From assembly GCA_900553355.1 (NCBI GenBank), contig USDK01000003.1, forward strand, positions 21,542 to 85,541: a stretch of DNA of 64,000 nt, given 5' to 3'. Of this stretch, positions 43,602 through 52,127 are shown piece by piece. Below the pieces are notes generated by a model that saw only the letters and a list, made by a program, of their open reading frames with translations, did not search any database and had not been told where the DNA came from. The translations under genes were made by a program, and so were the position numbers. Origin of the DNA: an uncultured Lachnospiraceae bacterium (GTDB lineage Bacteria > Bacillota > Clostridia > Lachnospirales > Lachnospiraceae). The first letter of the stretch is position 1. Each line of letters starts with the position of its first letter.

Positions 43602-44534
43602 ATGGAATTAAGTATATTGCTGGCAGAGCAGATCGTCGTCATCTTTTTGATGATGGCGATCGGCTATTTTATTGTAAAAATTGGCCTGTTCCGGCCGGAT
43701 GACAGTAAAGTGCTGTCGAATCTCGTGGTTTATATTTGTTTTCCCTGTGTGCTGATCGATGCGTTTCAGATCGAACTGACGGTAAGAGCGGCAAAAGGAC
43801 TGATACTTGCGGTTATTGCAGCAGTGGCAGCTCACGCGTTTATGCTTCTTGTGGTAAAGATCCTGGAACGGCCCCTGGGGCTTAACAGTATCGAGAAAGT
43901 GTCGATTATCTACACGAATGCCGGATATCTGGTGATACCACTGGTAACGGCGGTGCTGGGAGAGGAGTGGGTCTTTTATACCACAGCCTTCCTGCTGGTA
44001 CAGAATGTAATGATCTGGACGCACGGGGTCAGTGTACTGAAAGGAAGCTCACAGCAAGATATTAAGAAGATCTTCTTAAGCCCCAATATCATTGCATTAG
44101 CGGTTGCGCTGCTGCTGTTTCTTGCGGGAATCCGGCTCCCGATAGTACTTGCTTCCTGTGTGGAGAGTATGAGCAGCCTGGTAACACCGGCCAGTATGCT
44201 GGTGATCGGGATGGTGATCGGAGATGTGGATCTTAAGTGGGTATTCCGGCAGAAACGGCCATATCTGATCTGCCTGATACGGCTGGTAGTGATCCCTGTG
44301 ACAGCTGCGGCAGGGCTTGGAATTGTGGAGCGTATGGGATTTCATGCAGATGCGGAATATATCCTGTTAATTGTACTGATCGCTGTTGCAGCTCCGGTAG
44401 CGGCGATCATCACTCAGCTTGCGCAGATTTATGATAAAGATGTAAAATACGCCAGTGTGATCAATGTGATGTCAGTGGTATTTTGTATCCTGACTATGCC
44501 CCTTGCCGTGCTGATCTATGAAATGATTCTTTAA
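43602..44534 (+). CDS. AEC family transporter
   Basis: A 310-residue auxin efflux carrier family protein with ten helices in two five-helix halves. Typical features are IGYFIVKIGLFRPDDSKVLSNLVVYICFPCVLI near 20-53 and ALLLFLAGIRLP...TPASMLVIGMVIGD near 168-210. Bacterial AEC carriers move small organic acids; the substrate here is unknown. It ends the trk operon; a GC-rich hairpin follows. Confidence 0.85.
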   Translation: MELSILLAEQIVVIFLMMAIGYFIVKIGLFRPDDSKVLSNLVVYICFPCVLIDAFQIELTVRAAKGLILAVIAAVAAHAFMLLVVKILERPLGLNSIEKVSIIYTNAGYLVIPLVTAVLGEEWVFYTTAFLLVQNVMIWTHGVSVLKGSSQQDIKKIFLSPNIIALAVALLLFLAGIRLPIVLASCVESMSSLVTPASMLVIGMVIGDVDLKWVFRQKRPYLICLIRLVVIPVTAAAGLGIVERMGFHADAEYILLIVLIAVAAPVAAIITQLAQIYDKDVKYASVINVMSVVFCILTMPLAVLIYEMIL

Positions 44535-44547
44535 AAGCAAAGCAAAA

Positions 44548-44578
44548 CAGGCAGCCCCATCAAGGCTGCCTGTAATAC
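44548..44578. terminator. Hairpin between convergent AEC and P-loop genes
   Basis: CAGGCAGCC (44548-44556) and GGCTGCCTG (44564-44572) form a perfect 9-bp stem with a 7-base loop. The T-run is poor (TAATACCTCT), so termination is likely but not certain. Confidence 0.55.
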
Positions 44579-44615
44579 CTCTCAATATTCTCTTCCGGTG
44601 CAGGAGAGTGTGCGA

Positions 44616-45038
44616 CTAATTCAGATAGCAGCAGTCATCATCGATCACAGCTGCCACATCTTCTTTTTCTGCGCTGATACTTACGTAAAAATCAATATCA
44701 CATTCTTTGGAAATGTCCTTCAAGTCTTTAATGAACTGTGGAACATTCTCAATCGTAATGTCAGCATGTTTTAAGATTCCATCGATAAATACGCATTCGA
44801 TGTCGTGGTTTGAACTGTACATTCCATATAAGAATCCGATATAATTGTCCGTGTTTTTGATTGCCGGGAGATCATCCATGCAGATTGTGCGGATGTTGAA
44901 ATCTACGCTTGTGGTATCGCGGTGTGTCTTTTTAATGAATACTACATTTCCGTTACATTTTTTTGCGGCCTCGTTAGCCTTTTCGATCATGATCTGTGTC
45001 TTTCCGGTGCCTTTTGGACCTGTTAATAAATTTACCAT
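44616..45038 (-). CDS. Small P-loop protein of unknown function
   Basis: A 140-residue protein starting MVNLLTGPKGTGKTQIMIEK, a clear Walker A, with a Walker B-like ECVFIDGILKH near 82-92 and no further ATPase domain. The size and two-motif layout recall small kinases or thymidine-kinase-like folds, but no substrate motif is visible. Similar short proteins occur in Clostridia as uncharacterised ATP-binding proteins. The ATG at 45038 is ten bases after GGAG; a GTG at 45047 would be too close. It has its own promoter and lies head-to-head with leuS. Confidence 0.75.
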   Translation of the reverse strand: MVNLLTGPKGTGKTQIMIEKANEAAKKCNGNVVFIKKTHRDTTSVDFNIRTICMDDLPAIKNTDNYIGFLYGMYSSNHDIECVFIDGILKHADITIENVPQFIKDLKDISKECDIDFYVSISAEKEDVAAVIDDDCCYLN

Positions 45039-45100
45039 GGTGAACACTCTCCTTTATGTATCATATTTACTGAAAAACTCAGCACGATTAACTTATATCC

Positions 45101-45129
45101 ATTATACACGAAAGCACTAAATGTAACAA
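45101..45129 (-). promoter_or_regulatory. Promoter of the small P-loop gene
   Basis: Minus strand TTGTTA (45129-45124), 17 bases, TATAAT (45106-45101), giving a leader of about 60 bases. Confidence 0.65.
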
Positions 45130-45177
45130 CAAGAAAATGTGTTTTTCCGTCGGTTTGCATAAGTGGGAAAATAGCAC

Positions 45178-45206
45178 TTGACTTATTTTAATGTTATTTT
45201 TATAAT
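45178..45206 (+). promoter_or_regulatory. Promoter of leuS
   Basis: TTGACT (45178-45183), 17 bases, TATAAT (45201-45206): a near-consensus sigma-A promoter about 30 bases before the T-box leader. Confidence 0.8.
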
Positions 45207-45231
45207 AAATAAGAAATCTTAAAAATACAGA

Positions 45232-45478
45232 TAAAAGCAAGGAAGAGGAATAATAAGAGAACGTTGCTTTTTCAGAGAGCTGCCGGCCGCTGCAAGGCAG
45301 TAAAGCCCGTCTCCCAACTGGCCTCGGAGTTCTTCTGCTGAACAGTCAAAGCAAGTAGGCAGAAGCGGTACTCTCCGTTACAGAGATAATGAGTGCATAC
45401 AGGAGTTCTTTCTGTGTGAAAAAGAGTGGTACCACGGAAATCAAGCCTTTTCGTCTCTTATGGGATGGAAAGGCTTTT
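45232..45478 (+). promoter_or_regulatory. T-box leader controlling leuS
   Basis: The leader has the T-box core GAGTGGTACCACGGA (45424-45438) followed by an intrinsic terminator, AAGCCTTTTC (45443-45452) pairing with GGAAAGGCTT (45467-45476) and ending in T residues. A structured stem I region precedes it, and CTC at 45371-45373, before TCCGTTA, is a plausible leucine specifier codon. Uncharged leucyl-tRNA would allow read-through into leuS. With the promoters, this accounts for the gene-free stretch 45039-45509. Confidence 0.93.
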
Positions 45479-45509
45479 CATATGTTATCAGAAAGTGAGG
45501 AGTGGAAAA

Positions 45510-47939
45510 ATGTCAAGAGTACCTTATAATCATAAGGCAATCGAAAAGAAATGGCGTGAGAACTGGGAAAAGAACCCGGTCAACCCGAAAGTAGATGAAA
45601 ATGGCAACAAAAAGGAAAAATACTACTGTCTGGATATGTTCCCTTATCCGTCTGGAAACGGACTGCATGTAGGACACTGGAGAGGGTATGTGATCTCTGA
45701 TGTGTGGAGCAGATACAAGCTGCAGCAGGGGTACTATATCATTCATCCGATGGGATGGGATGCCTTCGGCCTTCCGGCAGAGAACTATGCCATCAAGATG
45801 GGCGTGCATCCTGCGGTATCTACGGCAGAAAATATTAAGCATATCAAAGAGCAGATTAATCAGATCGCAGCCCTTTATGACTGGGATCTGGAAGTAAATA
45901 CCACAGATCCGGATTATTATAAATGGACACAGTGGATTTTTGTTAAAATGTTCAAAGAAGGACTGGCATATGAGAAGGAGTTCCCGATCAACTGGTGTCC
46001 GTCCTGTAAAACCGGGCTTGCCAACGAGGAAGTGGTCAATGGAAAATGTGAACGCTGCGGAGCAGAGGTGACCAAGAAAAATCTCCGCCAGTGGATGCTG
46101 AAGATTACCGCCTATGCAGAGCGTCTGCTGAATGACCTTGATAAGCTGGACTGGCCGGAAAAGGTAAAGAAGATGCAGACAGACTGGATCGGCAAATCCT
46201 ATGGTGCAGAGGTGGATTTCCCGATTGATGGAAGAGAAGAAAAGATCACTGTCTATACTACCAGACCGGATACTCTTCATGGAGCAACCTTTATGGTACT
46301 GGCGCCGGAGCATGAGCTGGCTAAAGAGCTTGCCACAGATGAGACCCGTGAGGCAGTCGAGAAGTATATTTATGAGGCTTCTATGAAGTCGAATGTGGAT
46401 CGTATGCAGGACAAAGAGAAGACGGGTGTATTTACCGGAAGCTATGCGATCAATCCGATCAACGGCAAGAAGGTGCCGATCTGGCTGTCCGACTATGTAC
46501 TGGCTGATTATGGTACCGGAGCCATCATGTGTGTACCGGCCCACGATGACCGTGACTTTGAGTTCGCAACAAAGTTCGGTATTCCGATCATCCAGGTCAT
46601 TGCAAAGGATGGAAAAGAAATTGAAAACATGACAGAAGCTTATACAGAGGCTTCCGGTATTATGATCAATTCCGGAGAATGGAACGGTATGGAGTCTTCT
46701 GTGCTGAAGAAGGAAGGACCGCATATCATTGAGGAGAAGGGAATCGGCCGTGCAACGGTGAACTACAAGCTGCGTGACTGGGTATTCTCTCGTCAGAGAT
46801 ATTGGGGAGAGCCGATTCCGATCATTCATTGTCCGCACTGCGGTAACGTGCCGGTGCCAGAGGAAGAACTGCCTTTGCGCCTGCCGGAAGTAGAGTCTTA
46901 TGAGCCAACCGGAACCGGGGAATCACCGCTGGCAGCCATCGATGAGTGGGTAAACTGCAAGTGTCCGGTCTGCGGTGCTGATGCAAAGCGTGAGACAAAT
47001 ACCATGCCTCAGTGGGCAGGTTCTTCCTGGTATTTCCTTCGTTATGTAGACAATCACAATGATAAGGAACTGGTATCCAGAGAAAAGGCAGACGAAATGC
47101 TTCCGGTAGATATGTATATCGGAGGAGTAGAGCATGCCGTACTTCACCTGCTGTATGCAAGGTTCTATACCAAGTTTTTGTGTGATATCGGAGTTATTGA
47201 TTTTGATGAGCCGTTCCAGAAACTGTTCAATCAGGGTATGATCACAGGAAAGAATGGAATCAAGATGAGTAAGTCCAAAGGAAACGTGGTTTCCCCGGAT
47301 GATCTGGTCAGAGACTACGGATGCGATTCTCTCAGAATGTACGAACTGTTCGTAGGACCGCCGGAACTGGATGCAGAGTGGGATGACCGTGGAATCGACG
47401 GCGTCAACCGTTTCTTAAAACGACTCTGGAACCTGGTACAGGACAGCAAGGACGCAGACATTCAGGCGACAAAGGATATGATCAAAGAACGTCACCGCCT
47501 GGTATATGATATCACGACCCGTCTGGAAAGCTTCAGCCTGAATACCGCAATTTCCGGATTTATGGAGCATAACAATAAGCTGATCGAGATCGCCAAGAAA
47601 GAAGGCGGAATCGACAAGGAGACTTTGTCAACCATGGCAGTGCTGCTGTCTCCATTTGCTCCTCATATCGCAGAGGAAATCTGGGAGCAGTTAGGTCATG
47701 AGGGAAGCGTATTCAGAGCCGGATGGCCGTCCTATGATGAGGAAGCCATGAAGGACGATGAAGTGGAAGTGCCGGTACAGATCAACGGAAAGACCAGAGC
47801 CGTGATCTCCATTTCAGCAGATATTTCCAAGGAAGACGCCATCGCAGCCGGAAAGGCCGCCGTGGCAGATAAGCTGACCGGGAATATTGTCAAAGAGATC
47901 TACGTGCCGAAGAAGATTATAAATATTGTGCAGAAATAA
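45510..47939 (+). CDS. leuS: Leucyl-tRNA synthetase LeuS
   Basis: A class I synthetase of 809 residues, the normal bacterial size. It has the HIGH-type motif PSGNGLHVGHWRGYV near 48-62, a zinc-like CPSCKTGLANEEV and CERCGAE near 165-190, the editing domain with TTRPDTLHGATFMVLAPEH near 251-269, DWVFSRQRYWGEPIPI, and KMSKSKGNVVSPDDL near 585-599. ATG at 45510 follows GAGGAG and gives the family start MSRVPYNHKAIEKKW. Controlled by the T-box. Confidence 0.97.
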   Translation: MSRVPYNHKAIEKKWRENWEKNPVNPKVDENGNKKEKYYCLDMFPYPSGNGLHVGHWRGYVISDVWSRYKLQQGYYIIHPMGWDAFGLPAENYAIKMGVHPAVSTAENIKHIKEQINQIAALYDWDLEVNTTDPDYYKWTQWIFVKMFKEGLAYEKEFPINWCPSCKTGLANEEVVNGKCERCGAEVTKKNLRQWMLKITAYAERLLNDLDKLDWPEKVKKMQTDWIGKSYGAEVDFPIDGREEKITVYTTRPDTLHGATFMVLAPEHELAKELATDETREAVEKYIYEASMKSNVDRMQDKEKTGVFTGSYAINPINGKKVPIWLSDYVLADYGTGAIMCVPAHDDRDFEFATKFGIPIIQVIAKDGKEIENMTEAYTEASGIMINSGEWNGMESSVLKKEGPHIIEEKGIGRATVNYKLRDWVFSRQRYWGEPIPIIHCPHCGNVPVPEEELPLRLPEVESYEPTGTGESPLAAIDEWVNCKCPVCGADAKRETNTMPQWAGSSWYFLRYVDNHNDKELVSREKADEMLPVDMYIGGVEHAVLHLLYARFYTKFLCDIGVIDFDEPFQKLFNQGMITGKNGIKMSKSKGNVVSPDDLVRDYGCDSLRMYELFVGPPELDAEWDDRGIDGVNRFLKRLWNLVQDSKDADIQATKDMIKERHRLVYDITTRLESFSLNTAISGFMEHNNKLIEIAKKEGGIDKETLSTMAVLLSPFAPHIAEEIWEQLGHEGSVFRAGWPSYDEEAMKDDEVEVPVQINGKTRAVISISADISKEDAIAAGKAAVADKLTGNIVKEIYVPKKIINIVQK

Positions 47940-47994
47940 GACAGCAAGAGCCGGGAACCCTTAAAAACAGGGCGCCCGGCAATATGTATTTGCG

Positions 47995-48034
47995 AATAGC
48001 GCCTTACTTTACCAGAGTGGGGGCGCTATTTTTT
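47995..48034 (+). terminator. Terminator after leuS
   Basis: AATAGCGCC (47995-48003) and GGCGCTATT (48022-48030) form the stem and TTTT follows. A second GC-rich hairpin (GCCGGG/CCCGGC) lies just before it at about 47950-47980. Confidence 0.8.
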
Positions 48035-48172
48035 GCGTCTATTATTGGTTACAAGGGTAATAACTGTGCAAAGCATGATGAATACAGGACTGTTTTCTGT
48101 TGTCTGCTGCATCCAATAATTATCTGCTAAGTGATTTCGGTATATGTGCCGGATATGGATTTGTCAATAGCT

Positions 48173-49135
48173 TTATGCAGAGCCAATCCGGCCATATACT
48201 TTTATCGCATCCTGGACATGGTAGGGTTCCGTCTGGTGGTCTCCCGGGGCGCCTGTGGTCACCAGGATATATTCTCTGCCATTTATTTCGGCCAGACTGG
48301 CCAGGCATAGTCCGGCATCTTTGGTGTATCCGGTTTTTCCGCCCAGGATTTTACCACCGGTTACAGAAGGATCCGGAAGACTCTGGGACAAAGTGCTCGT
48401 AAAGGTCAGGCCGTCCGGGTGAAGGCTGGTGGGAGACGAGGTGTAGCTGGAGGAAGTAAAGGCCTGGCGAAATGTCGGATTCTGAAGAGCATAGACCAAA
48501 AGCTTCGAGATATCTTCCGCAGTAGAATAGTGCCTGGAATTTTGAAGGCCGGTACAGTTGGTAAAATGAGTCCTTTTCATCCCAAGTTCCCGGGCTTTTG
48601 CGTTCATAAGGGTGACGAAATCGTCTTCTCCACCGGCAACAGATACTGCAAGTGTAAGGCAACATTCTGCGCCGGACGGCAGCAGAGCGCCGTAGATAAG
48701 ATCACGGTATGTTACTGTTTCCCCGGCCTCAAAACCTGCCATGGAAGCGTCCTCCTGGTAAAGATCCTGGTAGATATCCTGTGGGATCGTGACGGCAGCG
48801 TCCAGACTCTGAATGTGCTCTAGCGCTGTCAGAGCCGTCATAATCTTAGTAAGAGAAGCAGGATATACTTTCCGGTTTCCGTTTCTGCTTCCGAGTATCT
48901 GCCCGGTTTCTGCGTCAGCCAGTACTGCATTGGGACTGTAGAGATCATCTAGATAATCAGACAGTTCTCCATGGGAGACAGGCCAGGGAAGGACTGTAAA
49001 ATTCATAAGGTTTAAGACGGCAAAAATAACGAAAAGGCATAGCGAGAGCCGGAGGAGTATCTGGCGTTTTCTTTTCCGGCGTTTTCTTCCATGTCTTTTT
49101 GCCTGGTCAGGGCGTCTTTTTCTTTGGGTTTCCAT
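48173..49135 (-). CDS. Serine-type D-alanyl-D-alanine carboxypeptidase (PBP5-like)
   Basis: A 320-residue penicillin-binding protein with a very basic cytoplasmic tail (1-25), one membrane anchor near 26-46 and an outside peptidase domain. Motifs are SLTK at 94-97 (nucleophile Ser and Lys), SGA at 155-157 in the place of SxN, and GGKTGYT near 264. It would trim the terminal D-Ala of peptidoglycan stem peptides. It directly follows a VanR/VanS-like pair, like the serine-type VanY of vanD clusters, but no van ligase genes are here. ATG at 49135 is preferred over 49144 for spacing from AGGAAG. Confidence 0.9.
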   Translation of the reverse strand: METQRKRRPDQAKRHGRKRRKRKRQILLRLSLCLFVIFAVLNLMNFTVLPWPVSHGELSDYLDDLYSPNAVLADAETGQILGSRNGNRKVYPASLTKIMTALTALEHIQSLDAAVTIPQDIYQDLYQEDASMAGFEAGETVTYRDLIYGALLPSGAECCLTLAVSVAGGEDDFVTLMNAKARELGMKRTHFTNCTGLQNSRHYSTAEDISKLLVYALQNPTFRQAFTSSSYTSSPTSLHPDGLTFTSTLSQSLPDPSVTGGKILGGKTGYTKDAGLCLASLAEINGREYILVTTGAPGDHQTEPYHVQDAIKVYGRIGSA

Positions 49136-49198
49136 AAGCTTCATCTTCCTTTCCGGTACTAGTGTACCGGAGAAAAAGATCAGAAACTTTAATGTGAA

Positions 49199-49227
49199 AT
49201 TGTAAATTTCCTAAGGAAAGATTAAGG
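49199..49227 (-). promoter_or_regulatory. Palindrome and -10 box before the carboxypeptidase gene
   Basis: The palindrome TTTCC-TAA-GGAAA with an adjacent GATTAAGG (49207-49227, + strand reading) lies immediately upstream of a minus-strand TACAAT (49204-49199). A related GATTAAGG plus TTTCC-TTT-GGAAA motif occurs before the response regulator gene. No good -35 box is present, as at activator-dependent promoters. Confidence 0.45.
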
Positions 49228-49260
49228 CTTCCTTGAGGTTTTGCTAACGGCCGTGCTGAT

Positions 49261-50316
49261 TTAGAACCATGCCGGGAGCCGGACCAGGAAACATGTTTTC
49301 CGGTCTTTACTGGACGCGGTGATCTCTCCGCCGTGCTGTATTACAATTTCTTTTGCAATGGCAAGACCGAGTCCGGAGCCTCCGGTTTCCTGAGTGCGGG
49401 AGGAATCCAGACGGAAAAATTTCTCGAAAATAATCTCCAGCTTTTCTTCCGGAATGGTAACTCCGGTATTTTCGATCATAATGGAAATAGAATCGATGTC
49501 TCGTTTTGAGCAGATTGTGATAGGTGTATCCGGATCACTGTAGGCTGCCGCATTTTTCAGGAGGTTATTGAACACCCGGGCCATTTTTTCGGGGTCGGCG
49601 TAGAGATACTCTTCTTCAGCGATATCGTTCTGAATGGTGTTCCCATGCTGCTCCAGTATGGGATACAGCTCTTCGGCTATCTGTACAATCAGTGCACAGA
49701 GATTGACTTTCTGCTTTTCCAGTGGGATTTTCTGCAGATTATACCGGGTGATATCAAAAAACTCGTTGATCAGACCTTCCAGACGCTCAGACTTGGAAAG
49801 CGCCGTGTCCAGATATTTCTGACGCTGTTCTTCCGGCATTTCCGGTGTCTCGGCAAGAAAGCTCAGATAACCGATGACAGAAGTAAGAGGCGTCTTCAGG
49901 TCATGGGCCAGATATGCGATCAGATCGTCTTTTCTTTGCATTTCTCCTTTGAGAATTTCCTGCTGACGCTTCTGATCTTCTTTAAGAGTTTCCAGTTCCA
50001 TAGTCTGTCTGCGTTCCAGTTTCCGGCGGCTGTTTTCTGTCAGGAAAAAGACCAGAAGAGCTGCCAGAACCGCCAGAAGACAGGATGCCCAGAAGAGAAA
50101 GCTTTTAAGAGCAGGCCAGCAGATTGCCTCATGGGTCCCCACATAGCCTGCCTGAGGGTCATAATAGGCGGGAACGGTAGTCATAAAGTTTCTGGTAAAC
50201 CAATCTACAAACATGCCATTTAAGGCATAGTCTGCAAAACTGTACAAAATATAAATGCCGATTAAAGAAAAAATGGCAGCCGCGGCCGGTTTCAGGAGTG
50301 TTCTAGTGGTCTTCAA
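49261..50316 (-). CDS. VanS-like sensor histidine kinase
   Basis: A 351-residue sensor kinase: helix near 11-31, an outside loop of about 60 residues, second helix near 78-98, a short coiled linker, then HisKA with the phospho-accepting His in IAYLAHDLKTPLTSVIGYL near 136-154, and HATPase (NLLKNAAAYS, IFEKFFRLDSSR, GGSGLGLAIAKEI). The H-box wording is close to VanS of D-Ala-D-Ala/D-Lac or D-Ser systems. The start is unclear; TTG at 50316, beginning MKTTRTLL inside the regulator gene, gives the natural N-terminus. Ligand unknown. Confidence 0.85.
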   Translation of the reverse strand: MKTTRTLLKPAAAAIFSLIGIYILYSFADYALNGMFVDWFTRNFMTTVPAYYDPQAGYVGTHEAICWPALKSFLFWASCLLAVLAALLVFFLTENSRRKLERRQTMELETLKEDQKRQQEILKGEMQRKDDLIAYLAHDLKTPLTSVIGYLSFLAETPEMPEEQRQKYLDTALSKSERLEGLINEFFDITRYNLQKIPLEKQKVNLCALIVQIAEELYPILEQHGNTIQNDIAEEEYLYADPEKMARVFNNLLKNAAAYSDPDTPITICSKRDIDSISIMIENTGVTIPEEKLEIIFEKFFRLDSSRTQETGGSGLGLAIAKEIVIQHGGEITASSKDRKTCFLVRLPAWF

Positions 50317-50998
50317 TTTTATATCCGCACCCCCAGACTGTTTTGATATATTTGGGATGTTCGATGGAATCCCCCATTTTTTCACGCAGGTGCCGGATAT
50401 GGACGGTGATCGTGTTATTTTTCCGGCTGTAATATTCATCCTTCCAGATGGTATGAAACAATTCTTCGGAGCTGACAACACTGCCTTTTTTACGGCACAG
50501 GATCTCAAGCACCGAAAATTCGGTGGGCGTCAGCTTTAGTTCCTTTTGCCCGAGATAGCATTCGTGAGTCCGCACATTGACGGTCAGGGCTCCCCGGGTC
50601 AGAATGCCGTCTTCTTCTTTTGGCGCGTTGTATTTTTTATAGCGCCTAAGCTGGGCTTTGACCCTGGCCACCATCTCAAGAGGCCGGAAGGGTTTTGTGA
50701 TATAGTCGTCGGCACCCAGGGCCAGACCATTGATCTGGTCAATTTCTTCGCCCCTGGCGGTGAGAAAAATGATGGGATAGGAATCTGTTTCCCGGATTTT
50801 GCGACAGACGGTAAGGCCGCTTGCTCCTGGCATCATGATGTCCAGGATGGCCAGATCAGGCTTTTCCTTCTGGATAGATTCTAAAGCTTCACGTCCGGAA
50901 TAACAGGAAACTGTCTGGAAATTTTCGTTTTGAAGATAAAGGCAGACGAGATCCGCGATATCGGGTTCATCGTCTGCCACTAAGATGCGTTCGTTCAT
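50303..50998 (-). CDS. OmpR/PhoB-family response regulator, VanR-like
   Basis: A 231-residue regulator with receiver domain (ILVADDEPDIADLVCLYLQ; phosphorylated Asp in AILDIMMPGASG near 50-61; Lys in DDYITKPF near 98-105) and a C-terminal winged helix (LTPTEFSVLEILCR near 155 and NTITVHIRHLREKMGD near 195-210). It overlaps the kinase gene and, with the carboxypeptidase, forms a three-gene unit. The receiver wording resembles VanR. It probably binds the TTTCC-N3-GGAAA palindromes near it (inference). Confidence 0.92.
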   Translation of the reverse strand: MNERILVADDEPDIADLVCLYLQNENFQTVSCYSGREALESIQKEKPDLAILDIMMPGASGLTVCRKIRETDSYPIIFLTARGEEIDQINGLALGADDYITKPFRPLEMVARVKAQLRRYKKYNAPKEEDGILTRGALTVNVRTHECYLGQKELKLTPTEFSVLEILCRKKGSVVSSEELFHTIWKDEYYSRKNNTITVHIRHLREKMGDSIEHPKYIKTVWGCGYKIEDH

Positions 50999-51056
50999 GA
51001 AACTGCCTCCTTCCTGCGAAAAGCGCTGACCAGACGGTGCGGCGCTTGTTATCTCT

Positions 51057-51100
51057 ATCGTAGCAGGAAGAGATTAAGGATTTCCTTTGGAAATCTTAAG
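51057..51100 (-). promoter_or_regulatory. Palindromic operator before the response regulator gene
   Basis: GATTAAGG then ATTTCC-TTT-GGAAAT (51072-51094), followed by CTTAAG, lies upstream of a minus-strand TACGAT (51062-51057). It shares GATTAAGG and the TTTCC-N3-GGAAA core with the site before the carboxypeptidase gene. Confidence 0.45.
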
Positions 51101-51120
51101 ATTTTATAAAAGCTGTAAAA

Positions 51121-52125
51121 TCAGTACGTATCGTCCTGGCGGTCCAGGTTGATAACCTTTTCAAATAAAGATCGGATTTCATTCCGGTCGTTTGTCTGGC
51201 CCAGTACCCACATGATCTTTGCAACAATCGCTTCTGTGGTCATATCACCGGCTTGCAGGATCCCTGGGTAGTCACTGTATTTTTTGCCTACCTGGTATAC
51301 CTGGAGATCACAGCCTTCTTCTGGTACCTGGGTGGTTACGGCAAGGGTTTTCCCGGAATCGACCCAGTCAAAAATAGCTTTCTGGAAGGAATCGTCGTAT
51401 TCAGGGATTCCGCCGATGCCGAAAGTTTCCAGAATAATGGCGTCATAGTGATCTTTTAAAAGATAAAAGATGTCGGCCTTGACCTCAGGCGTCAGTTTCA
51501 GCACAAAGACCCGGTCATTCAGCTGGTGGTAGGTTTTCAGATCAGAAGGTGCCGGTATGACACCGGTATAATGCCGGATAATGCGGTCATCATGGATGAT
51601 GGCAAGGGGTGGGAAGTTCATACTTTCGAAGGCATCAAAACTTCTGGTACGCTGTTTCCTTGCTCTGGTGCCAATGACTGCCTTGCCGTTGAAGACGATA
51701 GAAACCCGGCAGGATTTATCGTCCAGTGCATAGAGGATGCTCTGGTAGATATTCAGTTTTGCATCGGTATAAGGATCACCCATGGGTTTCTGAGAGCCGG
51801 TGAGAACGATCGGCTTTCGGGAATCCTGGATCAGATAGGACAGGGCGGCAGCCGTGTAGGCCATGGTGTCTGTTCCGTGGAGGATCACGAAGCCGTCATA
51901 GTGATCATAGTGTTCCAGGATCGTTTCACTGATCATAAGCCATTGCCTGGGACGCATGTTAGTACTGTCAATATTCATCAGCTGCAGCACTGTTAAATTA
52001 CATTTGCTTTCGATGCCGGGTACGTTTGAAGCCAGCTCCTCACCGGTCATGGCAGGTGTCAGTCCGTCGCCTCCTTCCTTGGAAGCGATGGTGCCGCCTG
52101 TTGCGATCATAAGTATCTTTTTCAT
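51121..52125 (-). CDS. ansA: Type I (cytoplasmic) L-asparaginase
   Basis: The 334-residue protein opens MKKILMIATGGTIASKEGGDG, with the catalytic Thr in TGGTIAS (residues 8-14), and has FVILHGTDTMAYTAAALSYL near 79-98, carrying the second Thr-Asp pair. No signal peptide, so the cytoplasmic type is expected. It hydrolyses asparagine to aspartate and ammonia. ATG at 52125 is preferred to the TTG at 52131. It overlaps the stop of the upstream cysteine-cluster gene, so both are in one operon. Confidence 0.94.
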   Translation of the reverse strand: MKKILMIATGGTIASKEGGDGLTPAMTGEELASNVPGIESKCNLTVLQLMNIDSTNMRPRQWLMISETILEHYDHYDGFVILHGTDTMAYTAAALSYLIQDSRKPIVLTGSQKPMGDPYTDAKLNIYQSILYALDDKSCRVSIVFNGKAVIGTRARKQRTRSFDAFESMNFPPLAIIHDDRIIRHYTGVIPAPSDLKTYHQLNDRVFVLKLTPEVKADIFYLLKDHYDAIILETFGIGGIPEYDDSFQKAIFDWVDSGKTLAVTTQVPEEGCDLQVYQVGKKYSDYPGILQAGDMTTEAIVAKIMWVLGQTNDRNEIRSLFEKVINLDRQDDTY

Positions 52126-52127
52126 GT

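Noticed and set aside
45513..46838. A 441-codon open frame on the minus strand
   Set aside because: It is antisense to leuS and shows no domain or ribosome binding site; a shadow of the synthetase codons.
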